Below, one piece after another: positions 15,429 through 23,010 of a stretch of 64,000 nt of DNA; the first letter of the stretch is position 1; each line of letters begins with the position of its first letter. Below the pieces are notes generated by a model. The model saw only the letters and a program-made list of their open reading frames with translations, did no database searches and was not told the DNA's origin. Origin of the DNA: CAISIP01 sp965278985 (GTDB lineage: Bacteria > Pseudomonadota > Gammaproteobacteria > Burkholderiales > Burkholderiaceae_C); the NCBI GenBank assembly GCA_965278985.1, contig OZ257131.1:5270001-5334000 (forward strand), in the 5' to 3' direction. The position numbers were made by a program, and so were the translations under genes.

Positions 15429-17285
15429 TTACCAGGTATCGACCATCGGCCGCGCGGCGGGCCGTGGCGCCTTCGCCGCAGCAGCCAGCGCAGCCAGCAC
15501 CCATTGCCGTGTGGTCGCGGGGTCGATCACCGCATCGATCTCCAGCGTGGCCGCCATGTTCATCGCGCTGCCGGCATCCACGCGCTCCTGCAGCAGCCGC
15601 TGGAACAGCGCCTCGCGCGCCGGCCCCTCGGCCACGGCCTCCAGCTCCTTGCGGTAGCCCAGGCGCACGTACCCTTCCAGCCCCATGCCGCCGAACTCGC
15701 CCGTGGGCCAGGCGGCCGTGAGTGCTGGTGCGTGGAAGCTGCCGGCGGTGAGCGCCATCGCGCCCCGGCCATATCCCTTGCGCAGCACGATGCTGACGCA
15801 AGGCACACGCAGGTGCGCCGCCGTAACGAACAGGCGGCTGGCATGGCGCACCTGGGCCTGTGCCTCAATGTCGGGGCCGACCATGAAGCCCGGGGAATCC
15901 ACCAGGCTCACGAGGGGCAGGCCGAAAGCGTTGCACAGCTGCAGGAAACGTGCGGCCTTGTCGGCCGCATCGGCATCGATGGCGCCCCCCAGGTGCAGCG
16001 GGTTGCTGGCCAGCAGGCCCACGCTGCGGCCCTCGATGCGGGCCAGTGCCGTGTGCACGGCCTTGCCGAAGCCGGTGCGCAGCTCCAGCAGGCTGTCCAC
16101 GTCGACCAGCCCCTGCATCGCGGCGCGGCTGTCGTAGGCGCGCAGGCGGTTCTCGGGCACGACGTGGCGCAGTGCCTGCGGGTCGGGTTCACGCCAGTTC
16201 GGCAGCCGGCCCCGGAAGTACGACAGGTACTGCTTCGCCACGCGCACGGCCGCAGCCTCGTTGTCCACCAGCAAGTCCACCACGCCGTTGCCGTGCTGCA
16301 CGGCCACGGGGCCGATCTGCTCGGGCCTGAACACACCCAGCCCGCCGCCCTCGACCATCGCCGGGCCGCCCATGCCGATGTTGCTGCCCGCGCAGGCGAT
16401 CACCACGTCGCTGCACCCCAGCAGCGCCGCATTGCCCGCAAAACAGCGGCCCGCCACGATGCCCACCAGCGGCACCTGGCCATTGAGCGCGGCATAGGCT
16501 GCGAAGCTGGGTACGTGCAGCCCGGCCACGATGGGCATGTCCACGTCACCGGGTCGCCCGCCACCGCCCTCGGCGAACAGCACCACCGGCAGCTGGCTGC
16601 GCTGTGCCACGGCCAGCATGCGGTCCAGCTTCTGGTGGTTGCGCATGCCCTGCGTGCCGGCCAGCACGGTGGCGTCGTAGGCGAGCACCACGGCCTGGGA
16701 TGCCTCGTTGCCGAACAGATCCCCATTGATGCGGCCGATGCCGGTCACGAGGCCATCGGCCGGTGTGTTGCGCACCAGGTCGTCGGCACTGCGGCGCGTG
16801 GATTGCGCGGCCACGGCGAGTGCGCCGTACTCGATGAAACTGCCGGCATCGCAGAGGTCGGCGATGTTCTCGCGCGCGCTGCGCAGGCCCAGCGCGTGGC
16901 GTTTGGCCATGGCCTCGGGGCGTGCGGCGTCGTGCGTGAAGGCATGGCGGTCGAGGACGCGTTGCAGGTCCGGGCGGGGGCGGGCGGGGTCGGCGCCAGG
17001 GGAGGGTGCTGGCGGTGTGTGCGTGGCACCGGCGGCCTCGGCAGCGGGCAATGGCACTGCCGGTGCGGGCCCGGCCTGGAAGTCCAGCAAGGGGTCTCCC
17101 TCGCCCACGGTCTCGCCGGCCGCGTAGAACAGCGCGAGCACCTGGCCATCGTGCGGCGCATGCAGCTCGTGTTCCATCTTCATGGCTTCGAGGACCGCGA
17201 GCAGCGCGCCTTGGCGCACGAACTGGCCGGGCTGCACTTGCCATTGCACGATCTGGGCCTGCAGGGGAGAAGGAATGGTCGTCAT
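15429..17285 (-). CDS. biotin carboxyl carrier domain fused to acyl-CoA carboxylase carboxyltransferase
   Basis: A 618-residue fusion. Residues 1-70 are a biotinyl domain with the biotin-accepting Lys36 in EAMKMEHE. A Pro/Ala-rich linker follows to about 105, then a full carboxyltransferase with both halves (GGGGRPGDVDMP, then PLVSLVDSPGFMVGPD and LRKGYGRGAMA). It should transfer a carboxyl group from its own biotin to an acyl-CoA. Carriers are normally attached to the biotin carboxylase or separate; here the carrier leads the transferase. No biotin carboxylase lies in the window, so one must be supplied from elsewhere. The ATG at 17285 starts the biotinyl domain exactly; longer frames run into the terminator. 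The acyl-CoA is unknown. Confidence 0.92.
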   Translation of the reverse strand: MTTIPSPLQAQIVQWQVQPGQFVRQGALLAVLEAMKMEHELHAPHDGQVLALFYAAGETVGEGDPLLDFQAGPAPAVPLPAAEAAGATHTPPAPSPGADPARPRPDLQRVLDRHAFTHDAARPEAMAKRHALGLRSARENIADLCDAGSFIEYGALAVAAQSTRRSADDLVRNTPADGLVTGIGRINGDLFGNEASQAVVLAYDATVLAGTQGMRNHQKLDRMLAVAQRSQLPVVLFAEGGGGRPGDVDMPIVAGLHVPSFAAYAALNGQVPLVGIVAGRCFAGNAALLGCSDVVIACAGSNIGMGGPAMVEGGGLGVFRPEQIGPVAVQHGNGVVDLLVDNEAAAVRVAKQYLSYFRGRLPNWREPDPQALRHVVPENRLRAYDSRAAMQGLVDVDSLLELRTGFGKAVHTALARIEGRSVGLLASNPLHLGGAIDADAADKAARFLQLCNAFGLPLVSLVDSPGFMVGPDIEAQAQVRHASRLFVTAAHLRVPCVSIVLRKGYGRGAMALTAGSFHAPALTAAWPTGEFGGMGLEGYVRLGYRKELEAVAEGPAREALFQRLLQERVDAGSAMNMAATLEIDAVIDPATTRQWVLAALAAAAKAPRPAARPMVDTW

Positions 17286-17324
17286 GCGGCTATTCTGCGG
17301 CAGCGTCCACCCTGGCCGATCAGC

Positions 17325-17356
17325 AAAAAAGGGCGGCCTGGTTGCCCGGGCCGCCC
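17325..17356 (-). terminator. rho-independent terminator after the phoX gene
   Basis: On the minus strand this reads GGGCGGCC, a ten-base loop, GGCCGCCC and then six Ts: an eight-base perfect GC stem with a T-tail. It lies about 50 bases beyond the PhoX stop (17408) and 40 bases before the carboxyltransferase start, so it separates those two transcripts. Confidence 0.88.
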
Positions 17357-17407
17357 TGTGCCGCGCACCGCCGTACCGGCAATGCGCCCTCCCTGACTCA
17401 CATCCTT

Positions 17408-19600
17408 TCAGGTCCCGATCCGCCCGCCGTCGTCCTTGGTGATCACGATGGTCGCCGAGCGCGGCCGGTTGCCGGCGCCGTAACCCACATTGGCGGGCCA
17501 CTGGCTTTCGTACTTCGCGGGGTTGCCGATGTCGGCCATCTTGGTGGTCTCGCCGGGGTGCTGGATGTTCACGAAGATCGCGCGGCCGTCGGGCGTCTCG
17601 CACCAGCCGGTGATCTCGGCACCCTTGGGGCCGACCAGGAAGCGCTTGAAGCTGGCGGCGGTCTGGGGCTTGCCCATGTAGGTGTCAACGACCTTCTGGC
17701 TGCCGTCGGGGCGCTGGTAGCTCAGGGTCTTTTTGGCACCGTCGCCCACCTGGCCGGGGATCGCGGCCAGCAGCATGCAGTTGGTCTTGTCGGTGTAGGC
17801 GCCGTCGTCGGTCTCGATCCAGCAGATGCCGGTGGACTTGCTGAACACCAGGCCGTCGGGCGAGGACAGGTCGTTGCTGTCGTCCAGCGCGGACAGGTTG
17901 ATCCGGTTCGCATCGGCACCGGCCTCGGAGCCGAAGAGGAAGACGTCCCAGCGGAAGGCCGTGTCCTGCGGCCGGGCTTCGGCCAGGCGCATGATGTGGC
18001 CGTTGACGTTGCCGCCCTCGGCCTTCTTGCCCTTGCGGTCGGCATACGCACGCGGGTTGGCGGCGTCCACGCCCACTTCGCCGTCGATGCTGCGCTGGCT
18101 GTTGTTGGTCAGCGTGATGTAGACCTCGCCGTTCTTCGGGTTCACGCCAGTCCACTCGGGGCGGTCCATGCGCGTGGCGCCCACGCCGTCGGCGGCCAGG
18201 CGCGTGAAGATCATGACTTCGGCGTCCGAGGTGAAGGCGAAGTCGGGGTTCGCGGCAACGATGGGGTTGCGCATGGAGAGCTCGATCCACTCGCCCGTGC
18301 CGTCCGGCTTGAAGCGCGCCACGTACAGCGTGCCCTTGTCCAGGTAGCGGTCGCCCACGGCGAAGGGGTCGGCGGCCTGCGCATCCTCGGCGCGCCACAT
18401 GGCTTCGGAGACGAACTTGTAGATGTATTCGCCGCGGGAGTCGTCGCCCATGTAGGCCACCACGGGCTGGCCCGCCACCACGCGTGCGAAGCTCACGTTC
18501 TCGTGGCCCATGCGGCCCAGCGCGCTGCGCTTGCGCAGCTGTTGCTGCGGGTTGTAGGGGTTGAGCTCGACGATGTAGCCGAAGTTGTTCATCTCGTTGC
18601 GGTAGTCCTCGGCCGCGCTGGCACCGATGGCGCTGTTGTTCCAGCGCGCGTAGCGGTCCTCGGTGCCCGCGCTCTCCCAGCCGTGGCGGCTGGCGGCGCC
18701 GGCGCTGCGGCCGTGCCGGTTCAGGGCCAGGATCGACTTGTCCTTGCCACGGCGGTCGTTGTCCTTGGCGTCACGCGTGAAATAACCGAACCAGTTCTCC
18801 TCGCCTGCCACGTACGTGCCCCAGGGCGTGCGGCCCGCGCCGCAGTTGTTCAGCGTGCCGCGCGTGCGGATGCCGTCTTGGCTGTACTTGGTGTGCAGGT
18901 GGGCGCTGCCGCGGGCCGGGCCGTGGATCACGGCCTCGGTCATGGTCGTGACGCGGCGGTTGAAGGGCGAGTCCTGGATCGTGCGCCAGGTGCCACCCGC
19001 GCCATCGCGGCGCAGTTCCACGACCGACAGGCCGTGGACCATCAGCTCCTTGTCGACCTCGCTGGCGCGGCGCGGCAGCGTCGAGGTGCCGCCGTCGGCG
19101 TGCAGGAAGAAGGAGGACAGCTTCTCGTCGGTCGTGGCCTCGTGGTTCATCGCGATCAGGCCGCGGGCGGAGGCGTTGTCGGCACGCTTGCCTTGCGCGT
19201 CCAGGCCGAACCAGTCCATGCCGTCATGGTGGTCGCCGGCGCGCATCTCGTGGCCGGTGTCGGTGCCGTCGTTGCGGTACGCGGGCATGCCGGCGGCCAG
19301 CGGGTCGCCCAGGGCGTAGACCACCTGGGCCTTGTAGCCCTTTGGCACCACCACCGTGTCGGCCATGCTGCGGCCCACGGCCTCGAAGCCCAGGTTGGCC
19401 ACGGCGCCTTCGCCGCCGTGCAGGCCGCTGCCGCTGGCGCAGCCGGTCAGCGCGGCGCCGCCGAGCAGCGTCGTGGCGGCCACGCCCAGCGAGCCACGCA
19501 GCATCGCGCGGCGGCTGGCGCGGGCCAGCAGCACGTCCTCGATGTGCGGGTTGTTGGTGGGGTTGGAGTCTTCGTCGTTGAAGTGGTTGGAGTGGCTCAT
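17408..19600 (-). CDS. phoX: PhoX-family alkaline phosphatase
   Basis: A 730-residue exported phosphatase of the PhoX family, which in known members uses calcium and iron and releases phosphate from phosphomonoesters outside the cytoplasm. The Tat signal is SRRAMLRG at residues 29-36, followed by a hydrophobic stretch. A lipobox-like ALTGC ends the signal with Cys54, so it may be a Tat-exported lipoprotein. Conserved family blocks include GLIAMNHEATTDE, WGTYVAGEENWFGY and MGDDSRGEYIYKFVS, and a C-terminal ATIVITKDDGG. It ends before a strong terminator and is divergent from cardiolipin synthase. Regulation by phosphate starvation is expected from the family, but no Pho box was confirmed. Confidence 0.93.
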   Translation of the reverse strand: MSHSNHFNDEDSNPTNNPHIEDVLLARASRRAMLRGSLGVAATTLLGGAALTGCASGSGLHGGEGAVANLGFEAVGRSMADTVVVPKGYKAQVVYALGDPLAAGMPAYRNDGTDTGHEMRAGDHHDGMDWFGLDAQGKRADNASARGLIAMNHEATTDEKLSSFFLHADGGTSTLPRRASEVDKELMVHGLSVVELRRDGAGGTWRTIQDSPFNRRVTTMTEAVIHGPARGSAHLHTKYSQDGIRTRGTLNNCGAGRTPWGTYVAGEENWFGYFTRDAKDNDRRGKDKSILALNRHGRSAGAASRHGWESAGTEDRYARWNNSAIGASAAEDYRNEMNNFGYIVELNPYNPQQQLRKRSALGRMGHENVSFARVVAGQPVVAYMGDDSRGEYIYKFVSEAMWRAEDAQAADPFAVGDRYLDKGTLYVARFKPDGTGEWIELSMRNPIVAANPDFAFTSDAEVMIFTRLAADGVGATRMDRPEWTGVNPKNGEVYITLTNNSQRSIDGEVGVDAANPRAYADRKGKKAEGGNVNGHIMRLAEARPQDTAFRWDVFLFGSEAGADANRINLSALDDSNDLSSPDGLVFSKSTGICWIETDDGAYTDKTNCMLLAAIPGQVGDGAKKTLSYQRPDGSQKVVDTYMGKPQTAASFKRFLVGPKGAEITGWCETPDGRAIFVNIQHPGETTKMADIGNPAKYESQWPANVGYGAGNRPRSATIVITKDDGGRIGT

Positions 19601-19756
19601 GGCGCGGTCCGTTGGCTGAGGAAGGAAAGCCGGGAGCATGTAACGGCGGCGTGACAGGGCCGTGACAGCCGGTTGCGCAGCTGCCGGCAACGTATCGCCC
19701 CAGGGCGCCGAGGGGCTGCGGGACGGTGGCCGGCGCCGATGGGGTAGGCTCGGCCC

Positions 19757-21169
19757 ATGACCTTCCCCGGACTGCGGCTGTCGGACTGGTTCACGCTGCA
19801 TGGTTTCTTCACGCTGCTGGCCGTGCTGATCTACACGGTGCATGCCCACACCATGCGCCAGCGGCGCGCGCCCACGGCCGCCATCGCGTGGATGCTGTTC
19901 ATCCTGATGATCCCGTATGTGGCGCTGCCGGCCTACCTGCTGTTCGGCACACGCAAGGTCGTCAAGCCCGTGGCCCTGCCTTTCCACCGGCCCGAAGGCG
20001 ACCTGCAGGCGGCGGAGGACTGGGTGGCCGACACCTTGCGCGCGTTGGGCCAGCGCGACGCCGTGGACTACGTGGCGCTGCAGCTGCACGCCGACGGCCG
20101 GGCGTCCCGCGCAGCGCTCTTCGAGATGCTGCAGGGCGCGCGGCAGAGCATCGACATCTGCACCTTCCTGATCGGCCGCGATGCCGTGGGAGACGCCGTG
20201 CTGCAGCTGTTGTGCACGCGGGCGAGGGCCGGCGTGCGCGTGCGCCTGCTGGTCGATGGCCTGGGCTGGTGGATGGGGGGCCGGCCGCGCCTGCGCCAGC
20301 TGGGGCAGGCCGGGGTGGACTGGCGGCTGTTCGTGCCGCCATGGCATTCGCCCTTGCGGGGCCGCAGCAACCTGCGCAATCACCGCAAGATGCTGATCGT
20401 GGACGCCGGCACACCCGCGGCGCGGCTGTGGTGCGGCGGACGCAACCTCGCACAGGAGTATTTCGAGGGCGGGACGGACGCGGCGCCCTGGCACGACCTG
20501 ACCTTCGACGTGCAGGGTGCGCTGGTGGCGCAGGCCGGTGCGCTTTTCGAGCACGACTGGCGCTTCACGGCGCAGGAGGCCGACGCCTCGGCCCCGTCGC
20601 CCGCAACATCGGCGCTACCGCCGCCCGCCTCGGCCATCGGCGCGCTGATCGTGGCCTCCGGCCCGGACCAGTTCGACGACAGCCTCCATGCCCTGCTGGT
20701 CACGGCGGCGTACCGCGCGCGCGACCGGCTGGCGATGGTCACGCCCTATTTCGTGCCGGACTCGGCCCTGCTGATGGCCCTGTGCATGGCCGCGCGAAGG
20801 GGCGTGCAGGTGGACCTCCTGCTGCCGGCCCGCTCCAACCATCCCATATCCGACTTCGCCCGCAGCCGCGCGTTGCGCACCCTGGCCCAGGCCGGCGGGC
20901 GCATCTGGCTCGCACCGACCATGCTGCACGCCAAGCTGGTACTCGTTGACGACATCCTGGCGCTGGCGGGCTCGGCGAACCTCGACAGCCGCAGCCTGTT
21001 CATCAACTACGAGCTGATGGTGGCCTTCCATCGCCCGCAGGACATCGCGCGCTTCGCCGACTGGTACAGCACCGAGCGCCGCCAGGCGGTGCCCTTCGCA
21101 GCCCATCGGCCGGGCCTGGCGCGCGATGTGGCGGAGGGGCTGCTGCTGTGGGTGGGTTTCCAGCTCTGA
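19757..21169 (+). CDS. cls: cardiolipin synthase (phospholipase D superfamily)
   Basis: A 470-residue membrane enzyme that condenses two phosphatidylglycerol molecules, or a related pair, into cardiolipin. Two N-terminal membrane segments (about residues 12-30 and 41-63) precede two PLD domains. The catalytic HKD motifs are HRKMLIVD (His209, Lys211) and HAKLVLVD (His391, Lys393), each followed by the usual Asn/Ser-containing strand (GSANLDSRS in the second). The ATG at 19757 is the first in the frame and is divergent from PhoX. Length is typical of bacterial Cls; ClsA, ClsB and ClsC types cannot be told apart with confidence. Confidence 0.93.
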   Translation: MTFPGLRLSDWFTLHGFFTLLAVLIYTVHAHTMRQRRAPTAAIAWMLFILMIPYVALPAYLLFGTRKVVKPVALPFHRPEGDLQAAEDWVADTLRALGQRDAVDYVALQLHADGRASRAALFEMLQGARQSIDICTFLIGRDAVGDAVLQLLCTRARAGVRVRLLVDGLGWWMGGRPRLRQLGQAGVDWRLFVPPWHSPLRGRSNLRNHRKMLIVDAGTPAARLWCGGRNLAQEYFEGGTDAAPWHDLTFDVQGALVAQAGALFEHDWRFTAQEADASAPSPATSALPPPASAIGALIVASGPDQFDDSLHALLVTAAYRARDRLAMVTPYFVPDSALLMALCMAARRGVQVDLLLPARSNHPISDFARSRALRTLAQAGGRIWLAPTMLHAKLVLVDDILALAGSANLDSRSLFINYELMVAFHRPQDIARFADWYSTERRQAVPFAAHRPGLARDVAEGLLLWVGFQL

Positions 21170-21191
21170 TCGGCGAGCGGGCCTGTGTGGC

Positions 21192-21698
21192 TCAGGGGTT
21201 GCCGAGGTAGTCGCGCTTGCCGATCTCCACGCCGTTGTGGCGCAGGATGTTGTAGGTCGTGGTCACGTGGAAATAGAAGTTGGGCACGGCGTGGCCGAGC
21301 AGGAACTGCAGGCCCTTGTAGTGGGTTTCCTTCTCGCCGCGCTTGACCACGATGTCCTTGTCCTCGGTGCCGTCGATCTTCTCGGCGGGCACGCTCTGGA
21401 TGAACTCGATGGTCTTGGCGATGCGCGCCTGCAATTGGGCCAGCGTGGTCTCGTTGTCCTCGAAGACCGGTGCCGTCACGCCCGACAGGCGCGCGATGAC
21501 GCCCTTGGCCGAGTCGGTGGCGATCTGCACCTGGGCCGTCATGGGCAGCATGTCGGGGAACAGGCGGTAGGCGGTCAGCGTGGTGTCGGCGAGCTTCTTC
21601 GCATCGATGTGGGCTTGCGCCTTGTCCAGGATCTTCGAGAGGTTGCCGAGGATGTTGACGAAACGCGGCACGCTGGCCTGGTACATGGAGATGGTCAT
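21192..21698 (-). CDS. DUF1993 family protein
   Basis: A 168-residue helical protein matching the DUF1993 pattern. It starts MTISMYQASVPRFVNILGNL, has RLFPDMLPMTAQVQIA in the first third, and closes with a Phe-Tyr-Phe-His segment, HVTTTYNILRHNGVEIGK, followed by DYLG. The family is a four-helix-bundle, DinB-like group with no established reaction; the His residues may bind metal. The ATG at 21698 is the first natural start before the conserved helix. It converges on the cls gene, whose stop is 22 bases away, and is divergent from csbD. Confidence 0.9.
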   Translation of the reverse strand: MTISMYQASVPRFVNILGNLSKILDKAQAHIDAKKLADTTLTAYRLFPDMLPMTAQVQIATDSAKGVIARLSGVTAPVFEDNETTLAQLQARIAKTIEFIQSVPAEKIDGTEDKDIVVKRGEKETHYKGLQFLLGHAVPNFYFHVTTTYNILRHNGVEIGKRDYLGNP

Positions 21699-21917
21699 GG
21701 GGTGTCTCTGTGAGGGGGAAACGGTGGAGCCCGATCTTATGCCCCAGCGCCCTATCCTGCACACGGTGCGGAAAGCTCCTACATGCCGACACGGTGTCGG
21801 GCGGTACCGGGCACGGTGGGCAATTTCTACGATGCAGTCCTGGGTCACCGAAGTGCACCGCAGACGCGGTGCCAGGGACGATCCGGACCATCCAACCATT
21901 GAAAGGGAAGGCACACC

Positions 21918-22100
21918 ATGAACAAGGACCAAGTGAAGGGCGCCGTCAAGGACGCTGCAGGCAAGGTGCAGGAGAAGGTCGGCCAGGCCGTCAACAGCCC
22001 CACCCAGGAAGCCAAGGGCCTGCAGAAGCAAGCCGAGGGCAAGACCCAGAAGACCTACGGCGACGTCAAGGAAGCCGTCAAGGACGCGACCCGTCGCTGA
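21918..22100 (+). CDS. CsbD-like stress-response protein
   Basis: A 60-residue, very charged, Lys/Gln/Ala-rich protein matching the CsbD family: MNKDQVKGAVKDAAGKVQEK at the start and TYGDVKEAVKDATRR at the end. Family members are induced by general stress or nutrient limitation; their molecular role is unknown. Ribosome site AAGGGAAGG lies shortly before the ATG. A dyad CCGACA-cgg-TGTCGG sits at 21786-21800, about 120 bases upstream, and could be regulatory. The transcript ends at a strong terminator at 22169-22207, so it is monocistronic. Confidence 0.93.
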   Translation: MNKDQVKGAVKDAAGKVQEKVGQAVNSPTQEAKGLQKQAEGKTQKTYGDVKEAVKDATRR

Positions 22101-22168
22101 AGGCCGGGCGAAGCCGATCCGCGCTGCTGGTCAGCGGGGAGGGCGCGTGCGCTGGTCGCACCGCCTGG

Positions 22169-22207
22169 GGCAGCACCTCTTCCATGGGAAGGCGTGCTGC
22201 CTTTTTT
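22169..22207 (+). terminator. rho-independent terminator after csbD
   Basis: GGCAGCAC pairs with GTGCTGCC over eight bases, with an inner CTTCC-atg-GGAAG arm giving a longer imperfect stem, then six Ts. It is oriented for the plus strand, about 70 bases past the csbD stop. The reverse orientation lacks a T-run, so it does not serve the minus-strand hydratase gene. Confidence 0.9.
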
Positions 22208-22248
22208 CATCGAGGCGCTCATGCACGCGCGTTCGCGGCGCGCAACGT

Positions 22249-23010
22249 TTAGTGGGCCGCGATCTGCACCGATGTTTCGCCGAAGCCTGGGAAACGTGCC
22301 GTGACGTGGTCACCGGGTGCGATCTTGCACAGTCCGCACGCGCCGGTCGTCACCAGCGTACCGGCCTGCAGGGGCAGGCCCTGCGCCGCTGCGTGGGCCA
22401 CCAGCCACTGCAGCGGGGCGGGCGGATTGCCGTTGGGGTGCGTGCCGACGCCCTCGGCCTGCACGGCGCCGTTGACCTCGAGCACACAGGGCTGCTGGCT
22501 CCATTCCTGCGGGGTGCGTGCGCGGTAGGGTTGCTCGCTTCCCGCCACCAGCACACCATGGACCTGCTGGTCCGCGGTCTTCCATGCGCCAGGCGCGCTC
22601 AAGCCCCCGACGATGCGCGTGCCGACGATCTCGATGCTGACGCAGACACTGCCGATGCAGTCCAGCACATCCTCGGCACTCGCGGGCGTGCGCACGAGCC
22701 GGAACGCGAGCTCCGCCTCGGCGATCAGCTCGCGCGTGGCGCCGGGCTGCCAGGTGGCGCCGCTTTCCAGCACCACGGGCAGCGGCGCCGCCGTCATCAC
22801 GCCCTTGCCTCCGGCCTTCCAGGCCGCAACCTTGCCGCCGGCGAACCAGCCCATCTGCGCCGCCACGGCCTGCTGGATGCGGTAGGCGTCCTCCACGCTC
22901 AAGCTGTCGTCGAAGGCGGGAGGCTGCCACGGGGTGCCGCTGCGGCGGGCCTGCACCAGCGATTGCACGAGGGTGTCGAACAAAGTGCTGGATTGGAGTG
23001 TGGGGCTCAT
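22249..23010 (-). CDS. 2-keto-4-pentenoate hydratase/fumarylacetoacetase-like protein
   Basis: A 253-residue member of the hydratase branch of the FAH superfamily, related to MhpD/TodG-type 2-keto-4-pentenoate hydratases, which add water to a dienoate from aromatic meta-cleavage. The metal-site region is IAEAELAFRL, preceded by a GGKVAAWKAGGK segment and followed by VCVSIEIVGTRIV. The ATG at 23010 overlaps the kinase stop by four bases (ATGA), so it is translationally coupled to the kinase upstream. No other meta-cleavage genes are nearby, so the substrate is uncertain, and family members can also be decarboxylases or isomerases. Confidence 0.88.
   Translation of the reverse strand: MSPTLQSSTLFDTLVQSLVQARRSGTPWQPPAFDDSLSVEDAYRIQQAVAAQMGWFAGGKVAAWKAGGKGVMTAAPLPVVLESGATWQPGATRELIAEAELAFRLVRTPASAEDVLDCIGSVCVSIEIVGTRIVGGLSAPGAWKTADQQVHGVLVAGSEQPYRARTPQEWSQQPCVLEVNGAVQAEGVGTHPNGNPPAPLQWLVAHAAAQGLPLQAGTLVTTGACGLCKIAPGDHVTARFPGFGETSVQIAAH

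Noticed and set aside
17006..19654. Plus-strand frame of 882 codons antisense to phoX
   Set aside because: His/Val/Ala-rich translation with no motif; PhoX on the other strand explains the coding pattern.
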